Shown piece after piece: positions 34,812 to 43,693 of a stretch of 54,267 nt of DNA. The notes beneath the pieces are model-generated. The model saw only the letters and a list, made by a program, of their open reading frames with translations, did not search any database and had not been told where the DNA came from. Within the stretch, counting starts at the first letter, position 1, and every line of letters begins with the position of its first letter. This stretch comes from Chitinophagaceae bacterium (GTDB taxonomy: Bacteria > Bacteroidota > Bacteroidia > Chitinophagales > Chitinophagaceae). The stretch spans positions 1 through 54,267 of the forward strand of contig JAHEMN010000008.1 in NCBI GenBank assembly GCA_024643645.1. The letters are read 5' to 3'. The translations under genes and the position numbers were made by a program.

Positions 34812-35121
34812 AAAGTGAATAGTAAATTAGTAATTGAGAAACGGCCTGTAGCTTTACCGATGATTACGGAACAACATACTGATGAAATAGTAAAATCAGC
34901 CGCTTTACGGTTACAACCAATATTAATATTGTTGTCTTTCGGGTACAATTGTTGTAAAAAAGCTGGCAACATAAATATTAATCACAATTTAATTGAATAG
35001 CAATCAACGTTTTTGGGTTGATTTTTGGGGTTTAACGAACTATATTTGTCAGGCCCGCAAAGGGTGCAAAGGTAAATTATTCAGATTGTATTTGACCTAA
35101 TATGGTTTAAGGCACATCTTA
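34812..35121. other. Intergenic region between alaS and the M23 peptidase gene
   Basis: A 310-base divergent spacer. Its right half carries the M23 promoter described separately. The left half has a frame open through alaS's 5' end that shows no protein-like pattern. I see no repeat, hairpin with a T run, or RNA gene in it, and no TAnnTTTG box for alaS. Confidence 0.55.
35018..35048 (+). promoter_or_regulatory. Promoter of the M23 peptidase gene (TTG-N20-TATATTTG)
   Basis: TATATTTG at 35041-35048 is preceded at 20 bases by TTG (35018-35020), matching the Bacteroidota -33/-7 arrangement. The predicted leader to the ATG at 35122 is about 68 bases. Confidence 0.6.
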
Positions 35122-36093
35122 ATGAAGAAAATAAAATACTACTATAATACTAATACGCTTCGGTATGAGAAACTGGAAACTCCGTTTAGGGTAAAATTAT
35201 TACGGATCTTTGGTTTTCTGGCAGCCGCTCTTGTTACTGCAGCACTAATTTCATATGTAGCTTTTCAATTTATTGGCTCTCCGAGAGAGAAGATTCTGGC
35301 ACAACAAAATACTGCCATGAAGGAGAATTATAAAGAACTGGAAGAAGAATTGAAGTCGATGGAAAAACAGATGAAGGAATTAGAGAAAAGAGATAATGAT
35401 GTTTACAGGGCCATTTTTGAAGCAAATCCTATTCCTGATAGTGCAAGAGCAAAAGAATTGGAAGAAAAACTGGAAATAGCAACGGTTGAGAGAATTAAAG
35501 ATAATCAGCTGGTAAGTTCAATAACCAGTACACTTAATAACCTTAGAAGCAGAATTGCTGCACAAAGAAAATCGTATAACGAAGTAGATGATCTTGTTAA
35601 AAACAAAGAAAAACTTTTAGCCCACACTCCGGCTATTCAACCGGTAAGTAACAAAGATCTGAACAGGGTTGCTTCTGGATTTGGCTACAGGGTTGACCCT
35701 GTCTATAAAACCACAAAGTTTCATGCGGGCCTTGATTTTTCTGCTCCGCAGGGAACTCCTATTTATGCAACAGCAGATGGAACAATCTCTATTGCCGGTA
35801 ATACCGGCGATGGCTATGGTAACCATGTTATAGTAAGTCATGGATATGGATATGAAACATTATATGGCCATATGGTAAGAGTAAAAGCCAGAAGAGGACA
35901 GGCTATTAAAAGAGGAGAAGTAATAGGATGGGTTGGCAGTACAGGAAAATCAACCGGACCACATTGCCATTATGAAGTACATAAATATGGAACAAAAATT
36001 AATCCTATCTACTTTTTCTTTAATGATCTGTCACCAGAACAGTTTGATCTGTTATTAAAAAAAGCGGCTGCATCAAATCAAAGTCTTGACTAA
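35122..36093 (+). CDS. M23 (LytM-type) peptidase with membrane anchor and coiled coil
   Basis: A 323-residue murein hydrolase-like protein. It has a cytoplasmic N-terminus, one transmembrane helix (about residues 29-52), a long coiled coil (about 60-170), then a LytM domain (about 185-305). The zinc-site motifs are FHAGLDFSAPQGTPIY (first His and Asp) and STGPHCHYEVHKYG (the HxH pair), with YGNHVIVSHGYG and LYGHM between. All expected ligands are present, so it is probably an active endopeptidase rather than an EnvC/NlpD-like activator. It is followed by a MerR gene on the same strand. Confidence 0.92.
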   Translation: MKKIKYYYNTNTLRYEKLETPFRVKLLRIFGFLAAALVTAALISYVAFQFIGSPREKILAQQNTAMKENYKELEEELKSMEKQMKELEKRDNDVYRAIFEANPIPDSARAKELEEKLEIATVERIKDNQLVSSITSTLNNLRSRIAAQRKSYNEVDDLVKNKEKLLAHTPAIQPVSNKDLNRVASGFGYRVDPVYKTTKFHAGLDFSAPQGTPIYATADGTISIAGNTGDGYGNHVIVSHGYGYETLYGHMVRVKARRGQAIKRGEVIGWVGSTGKSTGPHCHYEVHKYGTKINPIYFFFNDLSPEQFDLLLKKAAASNQSLD

Positions 36094-36202
36094 TTATTCT
36101 TTATTTTACTAATAGCCCATAAGCATTTGCAGATATTCGCATTTTTTCCACACTACTGTCAAATTGAGTATAAAGCTTTAAGTGATTGTATCTTTACAAT
36201 GC

Positions 36203-36757
36203 ATGAGCAAACAATTATCACAAATAACATTTGATTTTTCTTCAACTACTGAAACAGAAGAGATCAAAGAAACTGTCAATTCTGTTAAAGCTGAAAAGCA
36301 AGTGGAAACTAATATTGAAAAAAAGGTTTCAGCAAAAAAAAATGAGGTTGAGAATTCCTTATCTACCGGTAAAAGAGGTCGGAAATCATTAAAAGAAATA
36401 GCGATTAATGCAGACTTGTTGCAAGTACCGGATGATGATATATTGTTTAAAAAACAATATTACCCGATTGGAGAAGTAGCGGGTATGTTCAGAGAAAATC
36501 AATCATTGATCCGATACTGGGAAACTGAATTCGATATTCTGAAGCCAAAAAAGAATAGAAAAGGAGATCGTTTCTTTCGACCAGTTGATATTAAAAATCT
36601 TGTAATGATCTATGACTTGCTCCGTCGCAGAAAATTTACAATTGAAGGTGCCAAAGATTTTTTAAAGAATAACAAAAAAGCCGAAGAAAAATTCGGGATG
36701 ATCCAATCGCTTGAAAAGATCAAAGGATTTTTATTGGAAATAAAGGCAAATCTGTAA
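36203..36757 (+). CDS. MerR-family transcriptional regulator
   Basis: A 184-residue regulator from the ATG at 36203; a GTG 21 bases earlier is less likely. The first 80 residues are a Glu/Lys/Thr-rich, probably disordered extension with a basic GKRGRKSLKE patch. The MerR winged-helix domain follows (about 88-160): YPIGEVAGMFRENQSLIRYW, then ETEFDILKPKKNRKGDRFFR and VDIKNLVMIYDLLRRRKFTI. The C-terminal dimerisation helix is very short and there are no metal-binding cysteines, so the signal is unknown. It follows the M23 gene by 109 bases. Confidence 0.88.
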   Translation: MSKQLSQITFDFSSTTETEEIKETVNSVKAEKQVETNIEKKVSAKKNEVENSLSTGKRGRKSLKEIAINADLLQVPDDDILFKKQYYPIGEVAGMFRENQSLIRYWETEFDILKPKKNRKGDRFFRPVDIKNLVMIYDLLRRRKFTIEGAKDFLKNNKKAEEKFGMIQSLEKIKGFLLEIKANL

Positions 36758-36891
36758 TTATCTACCCTACCCCTTATGGAGTAAAATTTTCGTTCATCCT
36801 TTTATTAAAGCCTGATAAGTAGCTGCAACTTTAACAAGCTAACTTTCATCATTTGCCTGTTCTCAACTATTTTAGCAAACTAATTGTAAAT

Positions 36892-37413
36892 ATGAAAAAG
36901 TTAATAATTGCCGTATCTGCTATACTCTTTTCCAGTGCTACTTTATTTGCACAATACCAATATGAGATATTAGTTGAAAGGCCAAATGAAAAAACATATA
37001 AAGGAATAATATCCCAGGAAGTAATCTTGAATGACACATCTTTTAAATGGTATGCTGAAAACCTTACAGGCTATACACCAAATGCCAGTGCTCTGGCTGG
37101 TTTAAAAAAGAATGCAGATTCATTGCAATTCCTTGTCTTTATGGGTACCTGGTGCGAAGATTCGCATGTTGTAATTCCTAAATTTTATTCTTTGCTTGAA
37201 ACAGCTAATTTTTCGAAAGACAGGGTAACCTTAATTGGTGTAAACAGAGAAAAGAAAACAATGAGTCACCTGACTGAAGCTTTAAATGTCATCAATGTAC
37301 CTACAATTATAGTTATGAAAAATGGTAAAGAATTAGGCCGTGTTGTAGAATATGGCAAATATGGATTGTTTGATATGGAGTTAGGAGAAATTCTAAAAAA
37401 ATCAGATAACTGA
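36892..37413 (+). CDS. Exported thioredoxin-fold protein with a single active-site cysteine
   Basis: A 173-residue protein from the ATG at 36892; an upstream ATG at 36853 would place 13 residues before the Lys-Lys of the signal peptide. The signal peptide is about residues 1-20. The thioredoxin-like part has LVFMGTWCEDSHVVIPKFYS, with Cys88 as the only cysteine where a CxxC pair is expected, and the cis-proline loop NVPTIIVMKNGKELG. It therefore cannot form an intramolecular redox disulfide. The convergent gene behind it starts within 5 bases. Function unknown. Confidence 0.83.
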   Translation: MKKLIIAVSAILFSSATLFAQYQYEILVERPNEKTYKGIISQEVILNDTSFKWYAENLTGYTPNASALAGLKKNADSLQFLVFMGTWCEDSHVVIPKFYSLLETANFSKDRVTLIGVNREKKTMSHLTEALNVINVPTIIVMKNGKELGRVVEYGKYGLFDMELGEILKKSDN

Positions 37414-37418
37414 TTCTA

Positions 37419-38228
37419 TCATCGTATCGTATAAATTTCTATCCCATCATTTTTTAATGCATACAATCTGGACGATGTAAAGTTAAATGCTTTACTATTG
37501 ACAAGCTGCTGAGGCATTGTCCACTCATCATACATAAAGCTATTGATATCATAGCGATAAAGAGTATCTGCTTTTGATCCGAAAATATATTTACCGGTTA
37601 CTTTAAAATTCTTCCATCCGGTGATCAGTATATTATTTTTCAATGCACCGTAATAATCAAAAACATTCACACCCTTGCTGGTATCATATATATAAACATA
37701 TTTATTCTCATCAAATATTTTTACAGGCATAATGGACCGGTTGAGCAACAATCTGAAATCCGGCGTTTCAAGCATTAATTTTCCATCCTCATCAATTTTT
37801 TTCAATTTATTTTCCAATTCATCATACACCCAAACTTTGTTATCATAAGACTGCGCAATTGCTTTTGCCTGAAAAATATTTTGTTTACGTAAATCTATTG
37901 TATTGACGATATTAAGAAACCGGTCAAGCATTACAACGGTAGCAAAATCCCTGTAATATATAATAGCTTTTAAAGGATTTGAAACATCTACCAGTGTAGC
38001 CTTACCATATTTTTTTACATTATTGAAAATGGCGACCGAATCACCGTTAGCATTATATTTTCTAATCTGGTTCCTGCTATTTAAAATATAAATATTATCG
38101 AGATTATCTACTGTAAATTCAACGATATCACCCTTCATTATTCTTAATAATTGAAAAGAAGTGTCGGTCTGTGAATAGACTGACACCGTCATTATATATA
38201 GCACTATTAAGAAAAGTCCCTTTCTCAT
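37419..38228 (-). CDS. Exported hypothetical protein, beta-propeller-like
   Basis: A 269-residue protein with a signal peptide (about residues 1-19). The mature part shows repeated short strands with Asp/Asn turns, for example VDNLDNIYILNSRNQIRKYN and SYDNKVWVYDELENKLKKID, compatible with NHL or six-bladed propeller repeats. I see no catalytic motif. Its start overlaps the lpxH stop as ATGA, so it is translationally coupled to lpxH. The link to lipid A synthesis is by position only. Confidence 0.72.
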   Translation of the reverse strand: MRKGLFLIVLYIMTVSVYSQTDTSFQLLRIMKGDIVEFTVDNLDNIYILNSRNQIRKYNANGDSVAIFNNVKKYGKATLVDVSNPLKAIIYYRDFATVVMLDRFLNIVNTIDLRKQNIFQAKAIAQSYDNKVWVYDELENKLKKIDEDGKLMLETPDFRLLLNRSIMPVKIFDENKYVYIYDTSKGVNVFDYYGALKNNILITGWKNFKVTGKYIFGSKADTLYRYDINSFMYDEWTMPQQLVNSKAFNFTSSRLYALKNDGIEIYTIR

Positions 38229-39001
38229 GTATTGCGAATTATTTTTTCATCCATGCCTTTATACGATTTCAGTTCAAGCATCTCACCATCAAATACTGCA
38301 TATGTAAAATACCTGATCCAATCTCCGAGATTTATATAACGGCTTGTATCATTCAGACGATAATCGATTGGCAAGTGTCTATGACCAAACACTAAAAAGT
38401 CAAACTTTTTTTTCAAGATCATCTCTTTACTGTAAATAATGAGCCATTCTTTTTCTTCACCCAGAAAAACTTCTTCAGAAGAACCGGTTTGAGCCCTGCT
38501 CCGTCTGCTCATAAAATGAGCCAGCCCCATTCCAGCCACCGGGGGTAAAATCCCAAATAACCATTTGCTTATAGGATTCCGGAAAACTTTTTTCAATCTT
38601 TTATATCCATGATCACCGGGGCCAAGTCCATCTCCATGACCAATCAAAAAGGATTTTCCGTTGCGTTCAAATTCCTTTGGTTCAAAATACACAGGAATAC
38701 TTAACTCTTTTTGAAAATAATCTCTCATCCACATATCATGATTGCCAACAAAAAAATGTATAACAACTCCTGCATCTGACAACTCTGCCAGTTTCCCTAA
38801 TAGCCTGGTAAATCCTTTTGGTACTACCTTTTTGTATTCGTACCAAAAATCAAACATATCACCAACTATAAATATTTCGGAAGCTAGTTCTTTGATCTCA
38901 GAAAGAAATTTAATCAGAATTTTTTCCCGTTCAAGACTACTGTTATAATCCGGAGCACCAAGATGAAAATCGGAGAGAAAATATATTTTTTTATGCCCCA
39001 T
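38225..39001 (-). CDS. lpxH: UDP-2,3-diacylglucosamine diphosphatase LpxH-like
   Basis: A 258-residue calcineurin-type metallophosphoesterase from the ATG at 39001; an in-frame ATG at 39022 gives seven more residues. The five metal-ligand motifs are all present: FLSDFHLG, VGDMFDFWYEY, VGNHDMWM, IGHGDGLGPGD and FGHRHLPID. The DFW and HGDG context is that of LpxH, which cleaves UDP-2,3-diacylglucosamine to lipid X in lipid A biosynthesis on the inner face of the inner membrane. It sits in a leftward run and overlaps the propeller-like gene by 4 bases. Confidence 0.87.
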   Translation of the reverse strand: MGHKKIYFLSDFHLGAPDYNSSLEREKILIKFLSEIKELASEIFIVGDMFDFWYEYKKVVPKGFTRLLGKLAELSDAGVVIHFFVGNHDMWMRDYFQKELSIPVYFEPKEFERNGKSFLIGHGDGLGPGDHGYKRLKKVFRNPISKWLFGILPPVAGMGLAHFMSRRSRAQTGSSEEVFLGEEKEWLIIYSKEMILKKKFDFLVFGHRHLPIDYRLNDTSRYINLGDWIRYFTYAVFDGEMLELKSYKGMDEKIIRNT

Positions 39002-39063
39002 TGATCTTTCAACTACATTCAAAATAATTTTTAAAAAGGGAGAACAGTTGATATGCTGACAAC

Positions 39064-39489
39064 TTATTTTTTGGAATTCATATATTCAATCAAGTCGCCG
39101 GATTCAATTACACTTTTGCCTGATACATCACCATTATACCAATAGATCCATGCATCTGAAACCTGATTTCCTATATATACAGAAGTAACTTCTCGCCGGT
39201 AAAGTTGCATTTCATCTGCTTCTACGGCTACTCCTTCATAATCATCTAACTGACCAATTGCCCAGGAAAACTCATGCTCATTTTTGGCCTGGTATAATTC
39301 ACCTATAATAAAACTATCATCAGTTGTTGGTACACCGGCAGGATAAGTACCCAGATCAAATAATTTTCCCTGCACTTTACCTGTACCAATAAATTTAAAA
39401 AACCGGCTTATATATTCATATACAGGACTGTTAAATCCACTCCTGAGAGAGCCATACACAAATAGCTGATAAACACCATTCTTTGTCAT
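39064..39489 (-). CDS. Gamma-glutamylcyclotransferase-like (AIG2/GGCT fold) protein
   Basis: A 141-residue protein with the family signature FVYGSLRSGFNSPVYEYI, followed by GTGKVQGKLFDLGTYPAGVP and the acidic QLDDYEGVAVEADEMQLYRR, which supplies the glutamate acting as general acid/base in GGCT enzymes. It probably releases 5-oxoproline from gamma-glutamyl peptides or a related amide. It is part of a leftward gene series (57 bases after the LUD gene and 62 before lpxH). Confidence 0.88.
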   Translation of the reverse strand: MTKNGVYQLFVYGSLRSGFNSPVYEYISRFFKFIGTGKVQGKLFDLGTYPAGVPTTDDSFIIGELYQAKNEHEFSWAIGQLDDYEGVAVEADEMQLYRREVTSVYIGNQVSDAWIYWYNGDVSGKSVIESGDLIEYMNSKK

Positions 39490-39546
39490 AGCATAAAGAT
39501 AGGCTAAGGGATTAAAAGAGAAAAAAGTTGGAAAAAATATTATCTA

Positions 39547-40182
39547 TTAAGATTCTACCAAAAACAAATACACCTCTTTAGGGCCATGCACACCTACCAC
39601 TAATGTTTTTTCTATATCGGCTGTGCGGCTGGGGCCAGTTGCAAATGTTATCATTGATGGCAACCTGGAACCATATTTTTGCTTCGCAGATTGTAACGCA
39701 TCTTTTATGTCATACACCAACTGATTGGTGTACGCTATACAGATATGAATTGGTGCATAGACACTTGTAGTACGGCCACTGATTTGTGCGGAACTCATGA
39801 CTATTGAACCGGTCCGGGCAACCAGGTACTCACATCCGGTGATCGCAACATCGCATGCAGCAAGATCAGTTTTTACTAATCGTTCTGAGAAGTGTGATGA
39901 GACTGAAGCGATCAGATTATCCTCCAAACAAAATACTTTTTGCCAATCTTGTTTTTTCAAAAGACTGCTCAACTGAAAAGCAAATTCCTGTTGATTAATA
40001 CAATATATAAACTTTCCCTGCAGTTTAGTAAACTGTTCTGCAAATTCAATTTCTACCTCCTGTTGAAGGGGAGGAAAAATTGTCTGATTACCTTCACTTT
40101 GAGGAAATGGCAAAGGCGTTGAGTGACTCAACGCCTTGCGAATTTTTTTCAGCATATTTTCCTTGGAGGGAGAAACATTCAT
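39547..40182 (-). CDS. LUD-domain protein (LutC/YkgG-like)
   Basis: A 211-residue protein. The N-terminus is SKENMLKKIRKALSHSTPLP; the LUD core has DVAITGCEYLVARTGSIVMS and, near the end, PSMITFATGPSRTADIEKTL followed by VVGVHGPKEVYLFLVE. LutC partners with LutA and LutB in lactate oxidation; those genes are absent here, and solitary LUD genes beside ftsH are familiar in Bacteroidota, so a lactate role is uncertain. It starts 10 bases after the ftsH stop. Codons 15-23 contain a perfect 25-base palindrome. Confidence 0.9.
   Translation of the reverse strand: MNVSPSKENMLKKIRKALSHSTPLPFPQSEGNQTIFPPLQQEVEIEFAEQFTKLQGKFIYCINQQEFAFQLSSLLKKQDWQKVFCLEDNLIASVSSHFSERLVKTDLAACDVAITGCEYLVARTGSIVMSSAQISGRTTSVYAPIHICIAYTNQLVYDIKDALQSAKQKYGSRLPSMITFATGPSRTADIEKTLVVGVHGPKEVYLFLVES
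40113..40137. repeat. 25-base perfect palindrome within the LUD gene
   Basis: Two 12-base arms (AAGGCGTTGAGT and its complement) around a single central G. It is GC-rich compared with its surroundings, lies about 45-70 bases into the LUD coding region, and is not followed by a T run. It could fold as an RNA hairpin or serve as a DNA site. Confidence 0.85.
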
Positions 40183-40192
40183 ATTTACCTGG

Positions 40193-42313
40193 TTATATAG
40201 ATGGTGCCAATCCTATATTTCCTGTTTGCCCATCTATAGATTTATCATCAGCTTTCTTCGTTTGAGCAGTTTCCTCTTTTTCATCAGACACCTCTTCAAC
40301 TACATCTTCAATTGCCAACGGTTTCTTATCTTCAAAAGGACGTTTTCCAATCAATGCTTCCACATCACTCTGGAATAAAACTTCTCTTTCCAATAAAGCT
40401 GTTGCTAATTTTTCAACATCGTCTTTCTTTTCAATCAAAAGATTCTTTGTCTTTATATATGCACTATCAATCAGTTTACGAACCTCATCATCAATCATTC
40501 TGGCTGTTTCATCAGAATAAGGTTTTGTAAATGTATTTTCCTGCTGAGGATCATAGTAACTGATGTTACCTAGTTTATCATTCATACCATACACCGTAAT
40601 CATCGCATAGGCTGTTCTGGTAATTTGTTGAAGATCATTTTGTGCCCCGGTAGAAATTTTATTGAAGAAAATTTCTTCACTGGCTCTTCCTCCCAGTGTC
40701 ATGCATATCTGATCAGTCAACTGATCGATATTGTATAAATATTGTTCTTTAGGAGTGTATTGTGCATACCCTAAGGCAGCAGTACCTCGTGGAACAATAG
40801 TCACTTTCAATAATGGATATGCATGCTCAAGGTACCATCCACAGATTGCATGACCAGCTTCATGAAACGCAATGATCTTCTTTTCTTCCGGAGAAATGAT
40901 CTTATTCTTTTTTTCCAATCCTCCAATAACTCTATCAACAGCATCCTGAAAATCCTGCATATCAACAGCAGCCTTATCTTTTCTTGCTGCTATCAATGCT
41001 GCTTCATTACAAACATTTGCAATATCTGCACCTGCAAAACCAGGAGTTTGTTCAGCCAATTTATGTATATCTAAAGATTTTGAAATTTTGATCGGCTTTA
41101 AATGCACTTTAAAAATTGCCTCACGACCAACCAGATCCGGCTTATCAATTGTGATCTGCCTATCGAAACGACCTGGTCTTAAAAGGGCAGTATCCAGTAC
41201 ATCCGGACGGTTGGTTGCTGCTACTACAATAATTCCAACATCAGTACCAAATCCATCCATTTCAACCAATAACTGGTTCAAAGTACTTTCCCTTTCATCA
41301 TTACTCATCATTGCATTCTTTCCTCTTGCACGGCCAATAGCATCGATCTCATCTATAAATATGATACATGGTGCTTTTTCTCTTGCCTGTTTGAACAGAT
41401 CTCTCACACGGCTGGCACCTACACCAACAAACATTTCTACAAAATCAGAACCACTAAGGCTAAAGAACGGCACCTGAGCTTCACCTGCAACCGCTTTTGC
41501 CAATAAGGTTTTACCGGTACCCGGAGGGCCAACCAATAAAGCACCTTTTGGGATTTTACCACCAAGGTTTGTATACTTCTTTGGATTTCTTAAGAAATCA
41601 ACGATCTCCATCACTTCTACTTTCGCTTCATCTAATCCAGCCACATCAGCAAATGTGATATTAACTTTTGTTCCTTTATCAAATAATGTTGCTTTTGATT
41701 TTCCGATATTGAAGATACCACCTGGGCCACCAGAGCCACCACCGGCACCTCCGCCCATTTTACGCATGAGTAGTATCCAAAGACCAACGAATAATAAAAC
41801 CGGCAACAGGAATTGCAATACTCCACCAAGCCAATCCCTTTCACTATCTGAATATTTTTGTACTTCAGATACTGTTGGATTATTCTTGTAGAAATCACTC
41901 ATTTCTTTTTCAAAAGCATCTCCACTTGTGATCTTAAAATACATTTGAGGGCCTTCTTCACTTATTTTTCCGCTGATACCAGTTTTAAGTTTGTCTTCAT
42001 ACCTTTTTATTCCCTGGTTTGTCAGATAAACTTTAACGGTATTCTTATTATCGATTATCACATATTTAGCAACATCCTGATTATTTGAAATCAACATATT
42101 TCTAAAGTCAAGTGATGATATTTTGGCCATATTTGGAGAAAATGGACCAAAAAACTGAAAACCAATCAGTACGGCGAAAATGATAGCATAAATCCAGTAA
42201 ATACTGAATTTAGGCCCTTTTTTAGGTGCTTGATTTGGATCCTCTCCTCCACCATTTGGTCTGTTGCCAAACCGTGGTGGCCTGTTCTCGTTTCTATTTG
42301 ATTCTTGCGACAT
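40193..42313 (-). CDS. ftsH: ATP-dependent zinc metalloprotease FtsH
   Basis: A 706-residue membrane-anchored AAA+ protease that degrades misassembled membrane proteins and regulatory proteins. Order: a Gly/Asn/Pro-rich cytoplasmic N-terminus (about residues 1-35), transmembrane helix 1 (about 37-57), periplasmic domain, transmembrane helix 2 (about 162-182), a Gly-rich linker, the AAA module with Walker A GPPGTGKTLLAKAVAGEA and Walker B CIIFIDEIDAIG, and the peptidase zinc motif HEAGHAICGW. It ends in an acidic/Lys-rich tail. It lies between rsfS (70 bases upstream) and the LUD gene. Confidence 0.98.
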   Translation of the reverse strand: MSQESNRNENRPPRFGNRPNGGGEDPNQAPKKGPKFSIYWIYAIIFAVLIGFQFFGPFSPNMAKISSLDFRNMLISNNQDVAKYVIIDNKNTVKVYLTNQGIKRYEDKLKTGISGKISEEGPQMYFKITSGDAFEKEMSDFYKNNPTVSEVQKYSDSERDWLGGVLQFLLPVLLFVGLWILLMRKMGGGAGGGSGGPGGIFNIGKSKATLFDKGTKVNITFADVAGLDEAKVEVMEIVDFLRNPKKYTNLGGKIPKGALLVGPPGTGKTLLAKAVAGEAQVPFFSLSGSDFVEMFVGVGASRVRDLFKQAREKAPCIIFIDEIDAIGRARGKNAMMSNDERESTLNQLLVEMDGFGTDVGIIVVAATNRPDVLDTALLRPGRFDRQITIDKPDLVGREAIFKVHLKPIKISKSLDIHKLAEQTPGFAGADIANVCNEAALIAARKDKAAVDMQDFQDAVDRVIGGLEKKNKIISPEEKKIIAFHEAGHAICGWYLEHAYPLLKVTIVPRGTAALGYAQYTPKEQYLYNIDQLTDQICMTLGGRASEEIFFNKISTGAQNDLQQITRTAYAMITVYGMNDKLGNISYYDPQQENTFTKPYSDETARMIDDEVRKLIDSAYIKTKNLLIEKKDDVEKLATALLEREVLFQSDVEALIGKRPFEDKKPLAIEDVVEEVSDEKEETAQTKKADDKSIDGQTGNIGLAPSI

Positions 42314-42383
42314 ATTTATAACTTGTATTCTGCTATTTAATGATTAATAAACTAAAAAGTTGCAGTTAGAATGATTTTTAACA

Positions 42384-42809
42384 TTATTCATTGTGTTCCT
42401 GTCCGGGAGCATCACTCCACATTTCTTCCAATTGATAAAATTTTCTTGTCTCGTGTAGCATTACATGAACCACTACATTAACATAATCAATTAAAACCCA
42501 TTGTAATTGCTGCAATCCTTCATGATGATAGGGCTTTTCATCACATTTTTCCAATACTTTATTCTCAATATTATCAGCAATTGCTTTCAATTGATTTGGG
42601 TTGCCTGCTTCACATATGATAAAAAAGTCTGCAACAGCCTCATTAATTTTTCGCAGGTCTAGAGAGATAATAAGTTCACCTTTCTTTTCCTGAATTGCTG
42701 CAATAATGGTTTTGATTATTTTCGAATTCCTGGTTAACCTTGCTGCACCAGCCTTTCCTGTTGAAGGGCTTTTCTTTTTTACGTTGGGCAACGATGCCAA
42801 TTGTTTCAA
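42384..42809 (-). CDS. rsfS: Ribosomal silencing factor RsfS, TTG start
   Basis: A 141-residue protein that binds uL14 on the 50S subunit and blocks subunit joining in stationary phase. The core (about residues 30-130) has IIAAIQEKKGELIISLDLRK, ADFFIICEAGNPNQLKAIAD and QWVLIDYVNVVVHVMLHETR followed by KFYQLEEMW, all typical. An N-terminal basic extension (~27 residues) precedes it. No ATG lies in the first 40 codons; the best start is the TTG at 42809. It heads the rsfS-ftsH-LUD run and is divergent from birA. Confidence 0.92.
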   Translation of the reverse strand: MKQLASLPNVKKKSPSTGKAGAARLTRNSKIIKTIIAAIQEKKGELIISLDLRKINEAVADFFIICEAGNPNQLKAIADNIENKVLEKCDEKPYHHEGLQQLQWVLIDYVNVVVHVMLHETRKFYQLEEMWSDAPGQEHNE

Positions 42810-42922
42810 ATATGAATTTATTTTCGTTTAGAATAAAATGATTCGGATAAGATTCATGTACGCAAGGCTTCTAAAAGGGCCTATTCCATAATCTTCATTA
42901 CTTTGTCAAAAATAGCAATTAA

Positions 42923-43693
42923 TTGCCACAACTTCCTTCCATACAAACCATCGGTACGCCATTCATTGAACTGCAATCGATTGACAGTACCAACAACTAT
43001 GCCCGCCAATTGATTCATGCTGGAATGGCACAATCCGGAATGGCAATATTTACTCATAACCAGGTAGCAGGAAAAGGCCAGAGAGGAAAGACCTGGGCAT
43101 CTGAAAAAGATGTAAATATTGCCATAAGTATAATTCTAAACCCTTTTCCAATAAAGCTTGCCAATCAATTTCAACTTAGTGCAAGCGTTGCCACTGCTGT
43201 ACTTGAATTCTTTATGAAACATGCCGGTGATACTACAAAAATAAAATGGCCAAACGATCTTTATTGGCAGGACAGAAAGGCAGGTGGAATATTAATAGAA
43301 AATATCATTAGCAGTGCAACAGAAATAAGCAAATGGGAATGGTCAATAATTGGTATCGGAATCAATATCAATCAAACCTCTTTTTCGCCAGATCTGCTTA
43401 ACCCGGTTTCACTAAAACAAATTACAGGCAAAGACTTTGACATCATTACTTTGGCAAAAGAAGTTTGTAATTGCCTTGATACACAATTAAAAGAATTAAT
43501 GAATGATGGATTTGATTTGATCTATAAAAAATACAACCAACACCTTTATAAATCGGATGAGAAAGTAAAATTTAAAAAAGGAAATCGTTTATTTGAAGCT
43601 ACCGTAAAAAATGTATCGCATACAGGAAAATTATTAGTTCAACATTCTTTGGAAGAGGAATTTGATTTTGGTGAAATTGAATGGATCATTTAA
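42923..43693 (+). CDS. birA: Biotin--[acetyl-CoA-carboxylase] ligase, TTG start
   Basis: A 256-residue class I biotin ligase that makes biotinyl-AMP and transfers biotin to the carboxylase carrier protein. Motifs: ELQSIDSTNNYARQLI, the biotinyl-AMP loop AGKGQRGKTWAS, IKWPNDLYWQDRKAGGILIE and IIGIGININQT, then a C-terminal SH3-like domain. There is no N-terminal DNA-binding domain, so it is not a BirA-type repressor. The frame opens at a TAA directly before the TTG at 42923, and the next ATG would remove the STN motif, so TTG is the start. Its end overlaps the next leftward gene by 8 bases. Confidence 0.93.
   Translation: MPQLPSIQTIGTPFIELQSIDSTNNYARQLIHAGMAQSGMAIFTHNQVAGKGQRGKTWASEKDVNIAISIILNPFPIKLANQFQLSASVATAVLEFFMKHAGDTTKIKWPNDLYWQDRKAGGILIENIISSATEISKWEWSIIGIGININQTSFSPDLLNPVSLKQITGKDFDIITLAKEVCNCLDTQLKELMNDGFDLIYKKYNQHLYKSDEKVKFKKGNRLFEATVKNVSHTGKLLVQHSLEEEFDFGEIEWII

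Noticed and set aside
34785-35000. 71-codon frame across the alaS 5' end and the intergenic region
   Set aside because: It begins antisense to alaS, has no signal, helix or family pattern, and ends before the M23 promoter.
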